A DNA stretch of 64,000 nt from Alkaliphilus serpentinus (GCF_009017255.1 NZ_WBZB01000024.1:62001-126000), one strand, 5' to 3'; counted from the first letter of the stretch, positions 46,481 to 54,952 are shown. Translations and numbers: made by a program. Notes: generated by a model not told the origin, from the sequence alone.

Positions 46481-47470
46481 ATGAAGTTCAATATAAAGGA
46501 TGTTGCTAAAAAGGCAGGGGTTTCAATATCTACAGTATCCAGAGTGGTTAATGAAAGCAAGGTGGTAAAGTCAGAAACCCAACAAAGGGTTATGGATGCC
46601 ATCAGAGAGCTGGGGTATAAGCCCAATGCCATTGCTAGGAGTTTAAAAATAAAGAACACTAAAACTATTGGCATTATGATTCCTGACATCTCAAATCAGT
46701 TTTTCCCAGAGGTGGTAAGGGGAGTAGAAGATATAGCCAATATGTATAAATATAATATCTTCCTATGCAATACCGATAGAGACAGAGATAAAGAGCTACA
46801 ATATTTTGATGCTCTAGAAGAAAAGCAAGTGGATGGTATTGTTTTAATGGGTAATGAGGTAGCAGAGGATTTGTATACTAAAATTAAATTAACCAATATC
46901 CCCGTCGTACTTATAGGAGCAGATTATATAGATGTACCTTCGGTTTCTATCGATCATGTGAAGGCCGGTAAGGCAATGGTTAAGTACTTAATAAAAAAGG
47001 GGCACAAGCATATTGGCTTACTCACTGGTAAGGTCACTGATCCAGCCTACGGAGTTGCCAGACTTGAAGGCTATAAAATGGCATTAGAGGAAGATGGAAT
47101 TGAATTTAAAGAGGAATTGGTTATTGAAGGGGACCTCCGCTATAAGAGTGGTTATGAGGGGGCTAAAATGCTTTTAGATTTAAAAGAACCTCCAACGGCA
47201 ATTTTTGCTGCAACAGATGAGATGGCAATTGGTGTTTTAAGAGCAGCTCAGGAAATGGGAATCAAGATACCAGAAGAGTTAGCAATTGTAGGCTTTGACA
47301 ATCTTGATATATCAGAAAAGCTATTTCCATCCCTAACAACGGTAGCACAACCTATGTATGAGCTGGGAGCCATAGGGATGAGGGTCCTTACGAAGATATT
47401 AAATGATGATGCCTTAGAATCAGATAAAATTATATTGAATTACAGTATTATAGAACGGGAAACCAGCTAA
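46481..47470 (+). CDS. LacI family transcriptional regulator
   Basis: A 329-residue regulator with the LacI helix-turn-helix and hinge (FNIKDVAKKAGVSISTVSRV; YKPNAIARSLKIKNTKTIG) and a ribose-binding-like effector domain (IPDISNQFFPEVVRGVED; AIFAATDEMAIGVLRA). It resembles CcpA-like regulators in domain plan, but the corepressor-binding residues were not checked. The ATG at 46481 follows GAGGTG. It forms a single-gene unit with its own terminator, so the targets lie elsewhere. Confidence 0.92.
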   Translation: MKFNIKDVAKKAGVSISTVSRVVNESKVVKSETQQRVMDAIRELGYKPNAIARSLKIKNTKTIGIMIPDISNQFFPEVVRGVEDIANMYKYNIFLCNTDRDRDKELQYFDALEEKQVDGIVLMGNEVAEDLYTKIKLTNIPVVLIGADYIDVPSVSIDHVKAGKAMVKYLIKKGHKHIGLLTGKVTDPAYGVARLEGYKMALEEDGIEFKEELVIEGDLRYKSGYEGAKMLLDLKEPPTAIFAATDEMAIGVLRAAQEMGIKIPEELAIVGFDNLDISEKLFPSLTTVAQPMYELGAIGMRVLTKILNDDALESDKIILNYSIIERETS

Positions 47471-47477
47471 ATAGAAT

Positions 47478-47510
47478 CCCCTTTCCTAAAATAATGGAAA
47501 GGGGTTTTTT
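47478..47510 (+). terminator. Terminator of the LacI-type gene
   Basis: Stem CCCCTTTCC/GGAAAGGGG with a 9-nt loop and six T. Confidence 0.92.
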
Positions 47511-47630
47511 ATAATAATTTTTTGCATATTTAATCCGGATGATGGGTAATTGATAGAATATGATACTTAAATACTGATAGATTATCTCATAAAAAAATCT
47601 ACCAAAACTTTAAAATTTGCTTTGATTAAT

Positions 47631-47657
47631 GGAACATTTTAATCAGGACTACGTCTA
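47631..47657 (+). promoter_or_regulatory. ECF-type sigma promoter, second copy
   Basis: GGAACA (47631-47636), 15 nt, CGTCTA (47652-47657): the same hexamers and spacing as at 16178-16204. The start site near 47664 makes the ATG at 47667 nearly leaderless and supports the GTG at 47697 as true start. Confidence 0.65.
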
Positions 47658-47696
47658 TATAGATAAATGAGTGAAAAAATGAAAGGATTGATAAAG

Positions 47697-48601
47697 GTGA
47701 AAAAGTTTTCAGTACTAATGATTTTATCCATATTAATTATATCAATTTTAGGTGGTACGGTATACGCAGATACTGACCACTGGGCTAAACCCTATGCAAA
47801 TAAGATTATAGAGCTTTATCCTGACGCAGCAGATTTTATCAATAGCATACAATTTGATAAAGCTGTAACTGAAGAAGACTTTAGGGTGATGGTGGAGCTT
47901 ATGGCACCTAATGAGGAAGAGTTTCAATTAGATAACGTAACTAGGGAAGCAGTTGTAGATGCATTAGTAAAATATTGGAGTAAGACAACCGGGGCGATTT
48001 TAGGTGATGTTGTAGTTCCGATGGTAATTGTTTTCGAGGACGAAATGGAAATTGATTTTGATTATAGAAGCAATATTATGATTGCATACTTTAAGGGTTT
48101 GGTTAAAGGTAAGGGCAATGGAAAATTTGACCCTAAGGAGAACCTAACCTACGGGGAAGCTATTACATTAATCAGTAGATATATTGATTTAATTAACGAA
48201 GAGGAAATAACTGAGAAAGAAGCATCTAAGGATTTTGAAACAAGGGCTACAGCAAATGTGGAGGAAGATGAAGTAATCTTTAATTTTAACCTTAAGAATC
48301 ACTCTGAAGAATCTAGGGAAATTCATTTCTCTTCTGGTCAACAATTTGAAATTGTTGTAACCAATGAGGAGGGTGAGGAAGTATATCGTTATTCTGATGA
48401 TAATTCTTTACAATGGCTTTACAATATAAAGAGATAGAGGCAGGAGCTGAAATGGCCTGGTCTGACACTTGGGACAAAACCGATAAAGAAGGAAATATTG
48501 TTAAGGAAGGTAAATATCAAGCAGAAATTTCCATCATTATTATGAACACAGGTGAGGTGGATACAGAGGATTTCAACACCATTATAGAGTTTGAATTGTA
48601 G
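47697..48601 (+). pseudogene. Exported SLH-like protein with BsuPI domain, frameshifted
   Basis: The first frame (to 48437) has a signal peptide (FSVLMILSILIISILGG), an SLH-like region (DHWAKPYANKIIELYPDA; AYFKGLVKGKGNGKFDPKE) and the start of a BsuPI-type proteinase-inhibitor domain (HFSSGQQFEIVVTNEEGEEV, then YRYSDDNS). The rest of that domain continues in the -1 frame: FTMALQYKEIEAGAEM, then WSDTW and GKYQAEISI, to the stop at 48601. Restoring one T in the TCTTTACA tract near 48405 rejoins them. Either a recent mutation, a sequencing error, or -1 frameshifting. GTG start, AAAGGA 9 nt upstream. Driven by an ECF-type promoter, so an envelope-stress protein. Confidence 0.78.
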
Positions 48602-48632
48602 GTATTACTTAAATTAATAGAGTTCACTGAAG

Positions 48633-48653
48633 AGCCCCTAGGGGGCTTTTTTG
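48633..48653 (+). terminator. Terminator of the BsuPI-domain gene
   Basis: AGCCCC-TAG-GGGGCT followed by a run of T. Confidence 0.88.
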
Positions 48654-48783
48654 ATTTTACTATTATAAAATTATCAGAATATTTAAGCTAGGGGGAATAA
48701 TACATCTTTATTTCCAGCTATTGTATTTATACTTGTACTAGGAGTATAATTTTATAGGTAATAAATTTGAGGAGGAAGAACAA

Positions 48784-49128
48784 ATGCATGTATTGTTTAT
48801 TGTTTTAAACAAAACTGAGTATTTGGATGACATTTTAACGGAGTTTGTAAACATTGGAGTCAAGGGAGCTACGATTTTAGATAGTCAAGGAATGGCCAGC
48901 GCCCTTGTAAATAATAATGATAAGGTCCCGATATTCGGATCTCTGCGGAGCTTTTTAGATAGCTCTAGGCCCTTCAATAAAACCATATTTACCCTTGTTG
49001 AGACGGATGAACTACTGGATGAGGCAATGAATTCGGTTAACAGGCTGGTTGGTGGCTTTAATCATAAAGGGCTAGGAATCATGTTTTCAATACCTGTAGG
49101 GAAGATTTGTGGAGTACCAAAGCAATAA
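48784..49128 (+). CDS. PII-like protein, paralogue 1 (antiporter-linked)
   Basis: A 114-residue protein with the beta-alpha-beta-beta-alpha-beta order of the GlnB/PII superfamily: strand MHVLFIVLN, helix TEYLDDILTEFVNIG, strand VKGATILDSQGM, a T-loop-like segment of about 25 residues (41-65), strand NKTIFTLVE, helix DELLDEAMNSVNRLV, strand GIMFSIPVG. PII proteins are trimers that bind nucleotides and gate transporters and enzymes. Canonical Tyr51 and the ammonium-transporter contact sequence are not seen, so it is a PII-like protein, not GlnB. An antiporter gene starts 24 bases on. RBS GGAGGAAG. It is about three-quarters identical by eye to the protein at 50494. Confidence 0.78.
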   Translation: MHVLFIVLNKTEYLDDILTEFVNIGVKGATILDSQGMASALVNNNDKVPIFGSLRSFLDSSRPFNKTIFTLVETDELLDEAMNSVNRLVGGFNHKGLGIMFSIPVGKICGVPKQ

Positions 49129-49152
49129 CAATAATTAGGAGGCGCATCATAA

Positions 49153-50361
49153 TTGGACATTCTTATTAAGATTAGTGTAGTACTTTTGGTAGGTATTTTA
49201 GGAGGCAGGTTAGCAAAGCTATTAAAATTACCAAATGTAACGGGTTATTTAATTGGGGGACTATTAATTGGACCATCCTTTTTAAAGGTAATTAATGATG
49301 GAGACATATCGAATTTTTCAATTGTTAGTGAGGTTGCATTGGCTGCAATAGCCTTTAGTATAGGTAGTGAATTTTACTATAAAGACCTTGTGAAGGTTGG
49401 AAAAAAGATCTTTATTGTCACATTCTTTCAGGCATTTTTAACGATTATTGCGGTTTTTTCTACATCCTATTTCTTATTAAACCAAAGTTTTCAACTAAGT
49501 ATACTATTGGGTGCAATAGCTGCTGCTACGGCACCAGCGGCTACAACAATGGTTATAAAGCAATATAATGCCAATGGACCATTAACAAAAACCATTTTGC
49601 CAGTGGTGGCTATAGATGATGCCATATGTGTCATGAGCTTTGGCATAGCTATGGCAGTGGTTAAAATCACCACCGGTAGTACTAATGCTTCGCTACTACA
49701 AATGCTCATTCACCCTGTAGCTGAGATATTTGGATCTTTGATAGTTGGAGTAATCATTGGAGCAATCCTGGTTTTTCTAGCCAACAAGGCAAAAAAACAG
49801 GACGAGCTTCAAACCATCGTAATAGCATTGGTTATAGCAGGGGCAGGATTAGCAAATACCCTACATCTATCACCGATATTGCTATGTATGTCAATTGGCG
49901 CAACCATAACCAATCTGATGCAAAACCCTAGAAGAGCATTTGAGGGACTTAATTACTTTACCCCGCCAGTATACCTCTTTTTCTTTACTCTAGCTGGAGC
50001 AGGGCTTCACTTAACGGTTCTATCAAAGCTAGGTTATATTGGATTGGGATATGTGCTGGCCAGAGCAGCTGGAAAAATCATTGGCTCAGCCATTGGAGCT
50101 AAGGTTGTTGATTATCCAGATGTGATCGTGAAGTATCTTGGTCTAGGATTATTACCTCAGGCTGGGGTGGCTATAGGATTGGCCATTGTGGTAAAACAAC
50201 AATTACCTGATATAGGAGGAACCCTTAGTACCATTGTTCTTGGTGGTGTCTTTGTATATGAGTTAATTGGCCCTGTTGCCGCCAAAATAGCAATAGAAAG
50301 GGCAGGAGAAATACCCAGTAGTAAGAAAACTGTCATCCCTAAACCTGCAAAAAGTGTATAA
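49153..50361 (+). CDS. CPA2-type cation:proton antiporter 1
   Basis: A 402-residue membrane protein with about twelve to thirteen helices and the Na_H_Exchanger fold of CPA2 (NapA/KefB-like): KLPNVTGYLIGGLLIGPSFL near the start, unwound-helix motif TAPAATTMVIKQY, and the paired aspartates Asp155-Asp156 (VAIDDAICV) that mark electrogenic exchangers. The second half has GLLPQAGVAIGLAI. It ends soon after the last helix: no TrkA/RCK domain. TTG start behind AGGAGGCG. Likely Na+ or K+ for H+ exchange, with the preceding PII-like protein as a candidate regulatory subunit (inference). Confidence 0.88.
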   Translation: MDILIKISVVLLVGILGGRLAKLLKLPNVTGYLIGGLLIGPSFLKVINDGDISNFSIVSEVALAAIAFSIGSEFYYKDLVKVGKKIFIVTFFQAFLTIIAVFSTSYFLLNQSFQLSILLGAIAAATAPAATTMVIKQYNANGPLTKTILPVVAIDDAICVMSFGIAMAVVKITTGSTNASLLQMLIHPVAEIFGSLIVGVIIGAILVFLANKAKKQDELQTIVIALVIAGAGLANTLHLSPILLCMSIGATITNLMQNPRRAFEGLNYFTPPVYLFFFTLAGAGLHLTVLSKLGYIGLGYVLARAAGKIIGSAIGAKVVDYPDVIVKYLGLGLLPQAGVAIGLAIVVKQQLPDIGGTLSTIVLGGVFVYELIGPVAAKIAIERAGEIPSSKKTVIPKPAKSV

Positions 50362-50378
50362 ACTAATAAGAAAATTTC

Positions 50379-50399
50379 AAGGACCTAAGGGTCCTTTTG
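50379..50399 (+). terminator. Terminator of antiporter 1
   Basis: Stem AAGGACC/GGTCCTT with a 4-nt loop, then TTGTTATTTTT. Confidence 0.75.
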
Positions 50400-50409
50400 T
50401 TATTTTTGT

Positions 50410-50442
50410 TTGACAATGTTTCATTACTATTGTAATAAAACA
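50410..50442 (+). promoter_or_regulatory. Promoter with operator-like dyad before PII-like gene 2
   Basis: TTGACA (50410-50415), 17 nt, TAATAA (50433-50438). A dyad TGTTTCATTAC / GTAATAAAACA (50417-50427 and 50432-50442, one mismatch) covers the spacer and -10, as expected for a repressor site. Confidence 0.55.
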
Positions 50443-50493
50443 TCAGTTGCATATATAATAATGTTGTAGATTAGTATAAGGGAGGTATGACAA

Positions 50494-50853
50494 ATGCATG
50501 CACTGTTTATTGTTTTAAATAGAACTGAGTACTTGGACGATATATTAACAGAGTTTGTCACGATAGGAATTAAAGGTGCTACGATACTTGATAGTCAAGG
50601 CATGGCCAGTGCCTTGGTAAATAGAAGTGAAAAGTCGCCCATTTTTGATTCTTTAAGGAGCTTCCTTTACAGCTCTAGACCCTTTAACAAAACGATTTTT
50701 ACCATTATTGAAGATGAGGAATTATTAGAGCAAGCAATGGATGCTGTAGATAAATTGGTTGGTGATTTTAATAAAAAAGGAGTTGGAATCATGTTTTCTA
50801 TTCCAATAGGGAAGGTGCGGGGTTTAAAAGAAAATCCTAATAATATCATTTAG
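50494..50853 (+). CDS. PII-like protein, paralogue 2
   Basis: A 119-residue PII-like protein, near-duplicate of the one at 48784 (shared FIVLN, TEYLDDILTEFV, KGATILDSQGMASALVN, SSRPFNKTIFT, GIMFSIP). The two differ mainly in the T-loop-like segment (residues 43-60) and C-terminus, regions that in PII proteins contact ligand and partner. It has its own promoter and terminator and no antiporter directly after it, so it may act on either neighbour. RBS GGAGGTATG. Confidence 0.78.
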   Translation: MHALFIVLNRTEYLDDILTEFVTIGIKGATILDSQGMASALVNRSEKSPIFDSLRSFLYSSRPFNKTIFTIIEDEELLEQAMDAVDKLVGDFNKKGVGIMFSIPIGKVRGLKENPNNII

Positions 50854-50872
50854 AAGTTTATAATAACCATTT

Positions 50873-50910
50873 AGAATCCTTTTATACGAAGGATTCTTTT
50901 GGTTTTTTTG
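50873..50910 (+). terminator. Terminator of PII-like gene 2
   Basis: Stem AGAATCCTT/AAGGATTCT with a 7-nt loop and TTTTGG then seven T. Confidence 0.85.
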
Positions 50911-51124
50911 AAGAATCATTCATTTAATCAAGCATGAGTTGCAATCAAAATGAATAATGTATAATAACTATTAATTACTGATAATTGCATAAAACACAGT
51001 GGAAACATTCTGATGATATAAATTTTTTGTAGAGGATAAAGGATAAACTTGTAATCTAATTGATTTTAATTGCAGATAGATCTGTTAATTTTCAGACAAT
51101 TGAATAAATTTGAACTAAGTTATG
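50911..51124. other. Intergenic stretch before PII-like gene 3
   Basis: AT-rich and non-coding. I see no gene, hairpin or repeat of note until the dyad at 51125. Confidence 0.4.
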
Positions 51125-51162
51125 CATTTTGGTTTTACCAAAATGGAATTCGATGATATAAT
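51125..51162 (+). promoter_or_regulatory. Operator-like dyad and -10 element before PII-like gene 3
   Basis: Perfect 9-bp arms CATTTTGGT/ACCAAAATG with a 3-nt centre (51125-51145) lie over the expected -35 region; TATAAT is at 51157-51162. The dyad differs from that before PII-like gene 2. Confidence 0.55.
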
Positions 51163-51196
51163 AATACATAGTTTAAAAACTGGGAGGTAAATACTC

Positions 51197-51547
51197 ATGG
51201 AATTGTTAGTGATTGTTTTAAACAAAACGGAATATCTAACGGATATTCTGGATGGTTTTGTTGAGGTAGGGATAAAGGGTGCTACTGTTATCGATAGCGC
51301 GGGAATGGGCCATTTAATAGCTGATCATGTTCCTTTCTTTGCAAAATTTGCAGATATAGAGGCAACTGAAAAAAATCACAGCAAAACCATTTTTACGGTG
51401 GTTAATTGCTGTGATGAAAGGGATAATGCAATAGAAATAATTGAAAAAACCGTTGGAGATATCAATGAACCAGATACTGTTTTCTTATTTAGTCTTCCTG
51501 TAAATATTGTGAAAGGACTTTCTGTTAAGAGGTGTGGTAAATGTTAG
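51197..51547 (+). CDS. PII-like protein, paralogue 3 (divergent)
   Basis: A 116-residue PII-like protein. It keeps the family pattern (LLVIVLNKTEYLTDIL, GIKGATVIDSAGM, SKTIFTVV, FLFSLPVNIVKGL) but its T-loop-like segment is different (HVPFFAKFADIEATEKN) and it has five cysteines, two adjacent in VVNCCDE and a C-terminal RCGKC. These might bind a metal or respond to redox. Its stop overlaps the ATG of antiporter 2 by 7 bases, so the two products are made together. RBS GGGAGG. Confidence 0.75.
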   Translation: MELLVIVLNKTEYLTDILDGFVEVGIKGATVIDSAGMGHLIADHVPFFAKFADIEATEKNHSKTIFTVVNCCDERDNAIEIIEKTVGDINEPDTVFLFSLPVNIVKGLSVKRCGKC

Positions 51548-52707
51548 GGAATTATCCATTGTTGGTAGGAGCTTTACTCCTATTGGGACTGTTAGGCGGT
51601 AAACTGGCAAAAAAAGTAAAGTTACCTTCGGTGACGGGCTACATTTTACTGGGCTTATTCATAGGCCCTTCATTTTTGAATATCGTTACTAAAGAAATGA
51701 TTAAGTCAATGGCCTTTATTAATCATTTGGCCCTTGGTATATTAGCATTATCTATCGGATCCCAGCTTCATCGATATGTTTTTTTCAAATTTGGTAAAGA
51801 CTTGTTTTTATTAGCAATTGGCGATGGGTTATTTACCTTTACCCTTGTATCAGGATTAACTTATCTTGTGGGGATGCCATTTGAATATGCAATATTATTA
51901 GGGGTTATGGCCCTAACGGTTTCACCCTCCGGGGTAATCACCATTATAAAGGAGTATGGAGCAAAGGGGAATTTTTCAAAGAACGTAATGGCCCTAGTTG
52001 CTATAGAAAACCTCAATTGTATCATCTTATTTGGTATAGTAGCTGCAGTATTACAGGGGCTGAAGAGTACTGATTCCTCTGGCTTTATGCTATTTCTTGC
52101 CCTGTTAAAAGAGTTGGGCTTAGCTCTTTTAGTTGGGAGCATTGCAGGGATGGCCAATAGTTATCTTATAAAGAAAAAACCCAATAACTCTAAATTCTTA
52201 GTATTTCTATTAGGGGTAATATTAATTAACACAGGTATTGCAGTTGAATTTGGTTTATCCTCTATATTAATCAATATGACCACTGGTGCCACTATAGCAA
52301 ATTTAATCAATAGAAAGTTTGTATTATCTTCTACATTAGAAAGAGTTGAATTACCGGTATTTGTAATATTTTTAACCCTTGCAGGGGCGAAGCTGGACAT
52401 TGCTTTGTTCGGCAGTGTAGGGATAATAGGAATTGCTTATATAGCTGGTAGACTGATAGGAAAAATTGGTGGAAGTCTAATAGCTGGAAGAATTACAACC
52501 CTGAGTGATAGCTATCGAAGAAATGTAGGCTTTGCATTAACTCCCCAAGCTGGGGTGGTAATAGGCTTAAGTATCATAGCTGAAGAAAAAATGCCTCAAT
52601 CCAATGGATTAATAACGGGTATCGTATTGACTGGTGTAATATTCTTTGAAATTGTCGGGCCCTTGTTATTAAAGAGAGCCCTTAAAAATACTGGTGAAAT
52701 CGCATAA
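51541..52707 (+). CDS. CPA2-like cation antiporter 2 with altered ion site
   Basis: A 388-residue membrane protein clearly homologous to antiporter 1 (KLPSVTGYILLGLFIGPSFL; LTPQAGVVIGLS). At the ion site, where antiporter 1 has Asp-Asp in VAIDDAICV, this one has Glu156-Asn157 in VAIENLNCI, and the TAPAAT motif reads VSPSGV. The second Asp is the essential carboxylate in CPA antiporters, so transport must differ: Glu may substitute, or it may be a uniporter or sensor. There is no cytosolic regulatory domain. Translationally coupled to PII-like protein 3. Confidence 0.82.
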   Translation: MLGNYPLLVGALLLLGLLGGKLAKKVKLPSVTGYILLGLFIGPSFLNIVTKEMIKSMAFINHLALGILALSIGSQLHRYVFFKFGKDLFLLAIGDGLFTFTLVSGLTYLVGMPFEYAILLGVMALTVSPSGVITIIKEYGAKGNFSKNVMALVAIENLNCIILFGIVAAVLQGLKSTDSSGFMLFLALLKELGLALLVGSIAGMANSYLIKKKPNNSKFLVFLLGVILINTGIAVEFGLSSILINMTTGATIANLINRKFVLSSTLERVELPVFVIFLTLAGAKLDIALFGSVGIIGIAYIAGRLIGKIGGSLIAGRITTLSDSYRRNVGFALTPQAGVVIGLSIIAEEKMPQSNGLITGIVLTGVIFFEIVGPLLLKRALKNTGEIA

Positions 52708-53031
52708 ATTTGAAAATTAACGCATGAAATGCTTTTGTTCTAACAGAAATGGAGATTTTAAAAACTATAAACATCAATATGTTGACAACAATAATATTAT
52801 TAGATAGTATTAATATGATAAGTATATCAATACTTTAAGACATCCAATTAAACTGGATGTTTTTAATTATATTTATAATTTAAATGAGGTTTAAAAAAAA
52901 TTGTTTTGTACAAAGATGAAAAGGTAAAGTATAAAATAAACCACATTCTACTTAGTAAGTATTTTTAATTAATAATATATTCATTAATTAAAACCAGATA
53001 AATGGTAAAATTAAATAGAGGAGGAGCAAGA
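52708..53031. other. Intergenic region before tig with a terminator
   Basis: Holds a stem-loop ACATCCA/TGGATGT followed by TTTT (52840-52866), which ends antiporter 2, then an AT-rich stretch where the tig-clpPX promoter must lie. I could not fix that promoter with confidence; no CtsR or CIRCE operator was seen. Confidence 0.55.
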
Positions 53032-54318
53032 ATGCAATCAGAAATACTTAAGCAAGAGGACAATAAAATAACACTAAAGCTAGTTGTAGAACCTGCTAAA
53101 TTTGAAGAAGCTATAAATAAGGCCTACAATAAGATGAGGGTAAAATTCAATATACCAGGCTTTAGAAAGGGAAAAGCCCCAAGAAAAATTATTGAAGCCC
53201 AATATGGTAGAGAAATCTTTTATGAGGAAGCAATAAACTTTTGTTTTCCAGAGGCTTATGAAGCAGCCCTTGAAGCCCACGACATTAACCCAGTAGACAG
53301 ACCAGAAATTGATATTGAGAACATTAACAAAGGGGAAGATGTGGTATTTACAGCAATTGTTGAGGTTATGCCAGAGTTCTCTGTAGACAACTACAAAGGT
53401 ATAGAAGTAGAAAAAATAGAGTATAATGTACAGGAAGAGGATTTAGAGAAAGAGTTAACAGCAATGCAGGAAAAGAATGCCAGAATGATTGCTGTTGAAG
53501 ATGCTCCTGTAAAAGATAAGGATTTTGTAATTATTGATTACAAAGGAATGATTGATGGAGTAGCCTTTGAAGGGGGAACTGCAGAAAATCAAACCTTAGT
53601 CATCGGCTCAGGTCAATTTATACCTGGCTTCGAAGATCAGCTTATAGGAGCCAAAGTTGGTGATGAGGTGGAGGTTAAGGTTACCTTCCCAGAAGAATAC
53701 CACGCTAAGGAACTGGCAGGAAAAGAAGCAGTGTTTTTAGTAAAAATTCATGAAATCAAAGAGAAGGAATTACCTGCCCTTGATGATGAATTTGCTAAGG
53801 ATGTATCGGAATTTGATACTCTAGAAGAATTAAAGGCTGATTTAAAAAACAATTTAGAAAAAAAGGCTAAGGATGGAGCAGAGAGGGATCACAGGAATAA
53901 TATAGTTGAGAAGGTTGTAAACTCAGTAGAGATTAATATTCCTGATGCTGTAGTTGAGAGACAGATAGATTCTATGCTTAGAGACTTTCAGGTGCAATTA
54001 AGCTATCAAGGTTTAAATCTAGATTATTATTATCAGATGACTTCAACTAAGGAAGAAGATCTAAAGAATCAAATGAGGGAAGATGCAATAGCTAGAGTTA
54101 AGACTCAACTAGTTATTGAGAAAATAGGTCAACAGGAAGGCATTACAGCTTCTGATGAAGAAGTAGAAGAAGAAATCTCAAAGCTGGCTACCCAGTATAA
54201 GCAAGAGGTTGATAAATTTAAAAAGGACCTTAGGGATGAAGATCTAGACTATTTCAAAGATAATATTGTTTATAGAAAAACCATAGATTTATTGGTTGAA
54301 AATTCCAAAATATCTTAG
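53032..54318 (+). CDS. tig: Trigger factor
   Basis: A 428-residue ribosome-bound chaperone and prolyl isomerase. The ribosome-docking motif FNIPGFRKGKAPRKII is at about residues 36-51, the FKBP-type domain near 150-245 (KDKDFVIIDYKGMIDGVAF; LVIGSGQFIPGFEDQL), then the helical chaperone arms. The ATG at 53032 follows GAGGAGGAG; an upstream ATG at 53002 is unlikely. It heads tig-clpP-clpX, an order widely conserved in bacteria. Confidence 0.97.
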   Translation: MQSEILKQEDNKITLKLVVEPAKFEEAINKAYNKMRVKFNIPGFRKGKAPRKIIEAQYGREIFYEEAINFCFPEAYEAALEAHDINPVDRPEIDIENINKGEDVVFTAIVEVMPEFSVDNYKGIEVEKIEYNVQEEDLEKELTAMQEKNARMIAVEDAPVKDKDFVIIDYKGMIDGVAFEGGTAENQTLVIGSGQFIPGFEDQLIGAKVGDEVEVKVTFPEEYHAKELAGKEAVFLVKIHEIKEKELPALDDEFAKDVSEFDTLEELKADLKNNLEKKAKDGAERDHRNNIVEKVVNSVEINIPDAVVERQIDSMLRDFQVQLSYQGLNLDYYYQMTSTKEEDLKNQMREDAIARVKTQLVIEKIGQQEGITASDEEVEEEISKLATQYKQEVDKFKKDLRDEDLDYFKDNIVYRKTIDLLVENSKIS

Positions 54319-54343
54319 GTAAGGATTAGGAGGGAGATAGAGT

Positions 54344-54928
54344 ATGGCTTTAGTTCCAGTTGTAGTAGAACAGACCAATCGTGGAGAAAGATCCTATGAT
54401 ATTTATTCAAGACTGCTGAAGGAAAGAATTATTTTCCTTGGTGATGAAATAAATGATTTAACTGCTAGCTTAGTTGTGGCACAGCTTATTTTCCTCGAGG
54501 CAGATGATCCTGATAAGGACATTCAAATTTATATAAATAGTCCTGGCGGATCTATAACCGCTGGTATGGCAATATATGATACAATGAATTATATAAAACC
54601 AGATGTATCTACCCTTTGTATAGGAATGGCAGCTAGTATGGGAGCCTTCCTATTGGCTGCAGGTAAGAAGGGTAAGCGCTTTGCTCTTCCAAATGCAGAA
54701 ATTATGATTCACCAACCATTGGGAGGTACCCGTGGCCAGGCAGAGGATATTAGAATTCATGCAGAAAGAATCCTTAAGATGAGAGATAACATCAATAATA
54801 TTCTAGCTGAGAGAACTGGTCAGCCCCTTGATAGAATTAAGAAAGATACTGATAGAGATTTCTTTATGGAAGCAGAAGAAGCAAAGAAATATGGAATCAT
54901 AGACGATGTAATTGCCAACAGGAAATAA
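54344..54928 (+). CDS. clpP: ATP-dependent Clp protease proteolytic subunit
   Basis: A 194-residue serine peptidase that forms the barrel of Clp proteases. The triad is visible: Ser98 ([10 protein letters not shown]), His123 (MIHQPLGG) and Asp172 (TDRDFF). Lies 25 bases after tig and 24 before clpX, and works with ClpX to degrade regulatory and damaged proteins. Confidence 0.98.
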   Translation: MALVPVVVEQTNRGERSYDIYSRLLKERIIFLGDEINDLTASLVVAQLIFLEADDPDKDIQIYINSPGGSITAGMAIYDTMNYIKPDVSTLCIGMAASMGAFLLAAGKKGKRFALPNAEIMIHQPLGGTRGQAEDIRIHAERILKMRDNINNILAERTGQPLDRIKKDTDRDFFMEAEEAKKYGIIDDVIANRK

Positions 54929-54952
54929 TTGTGGATTGAAAGAGGTGTAAAA

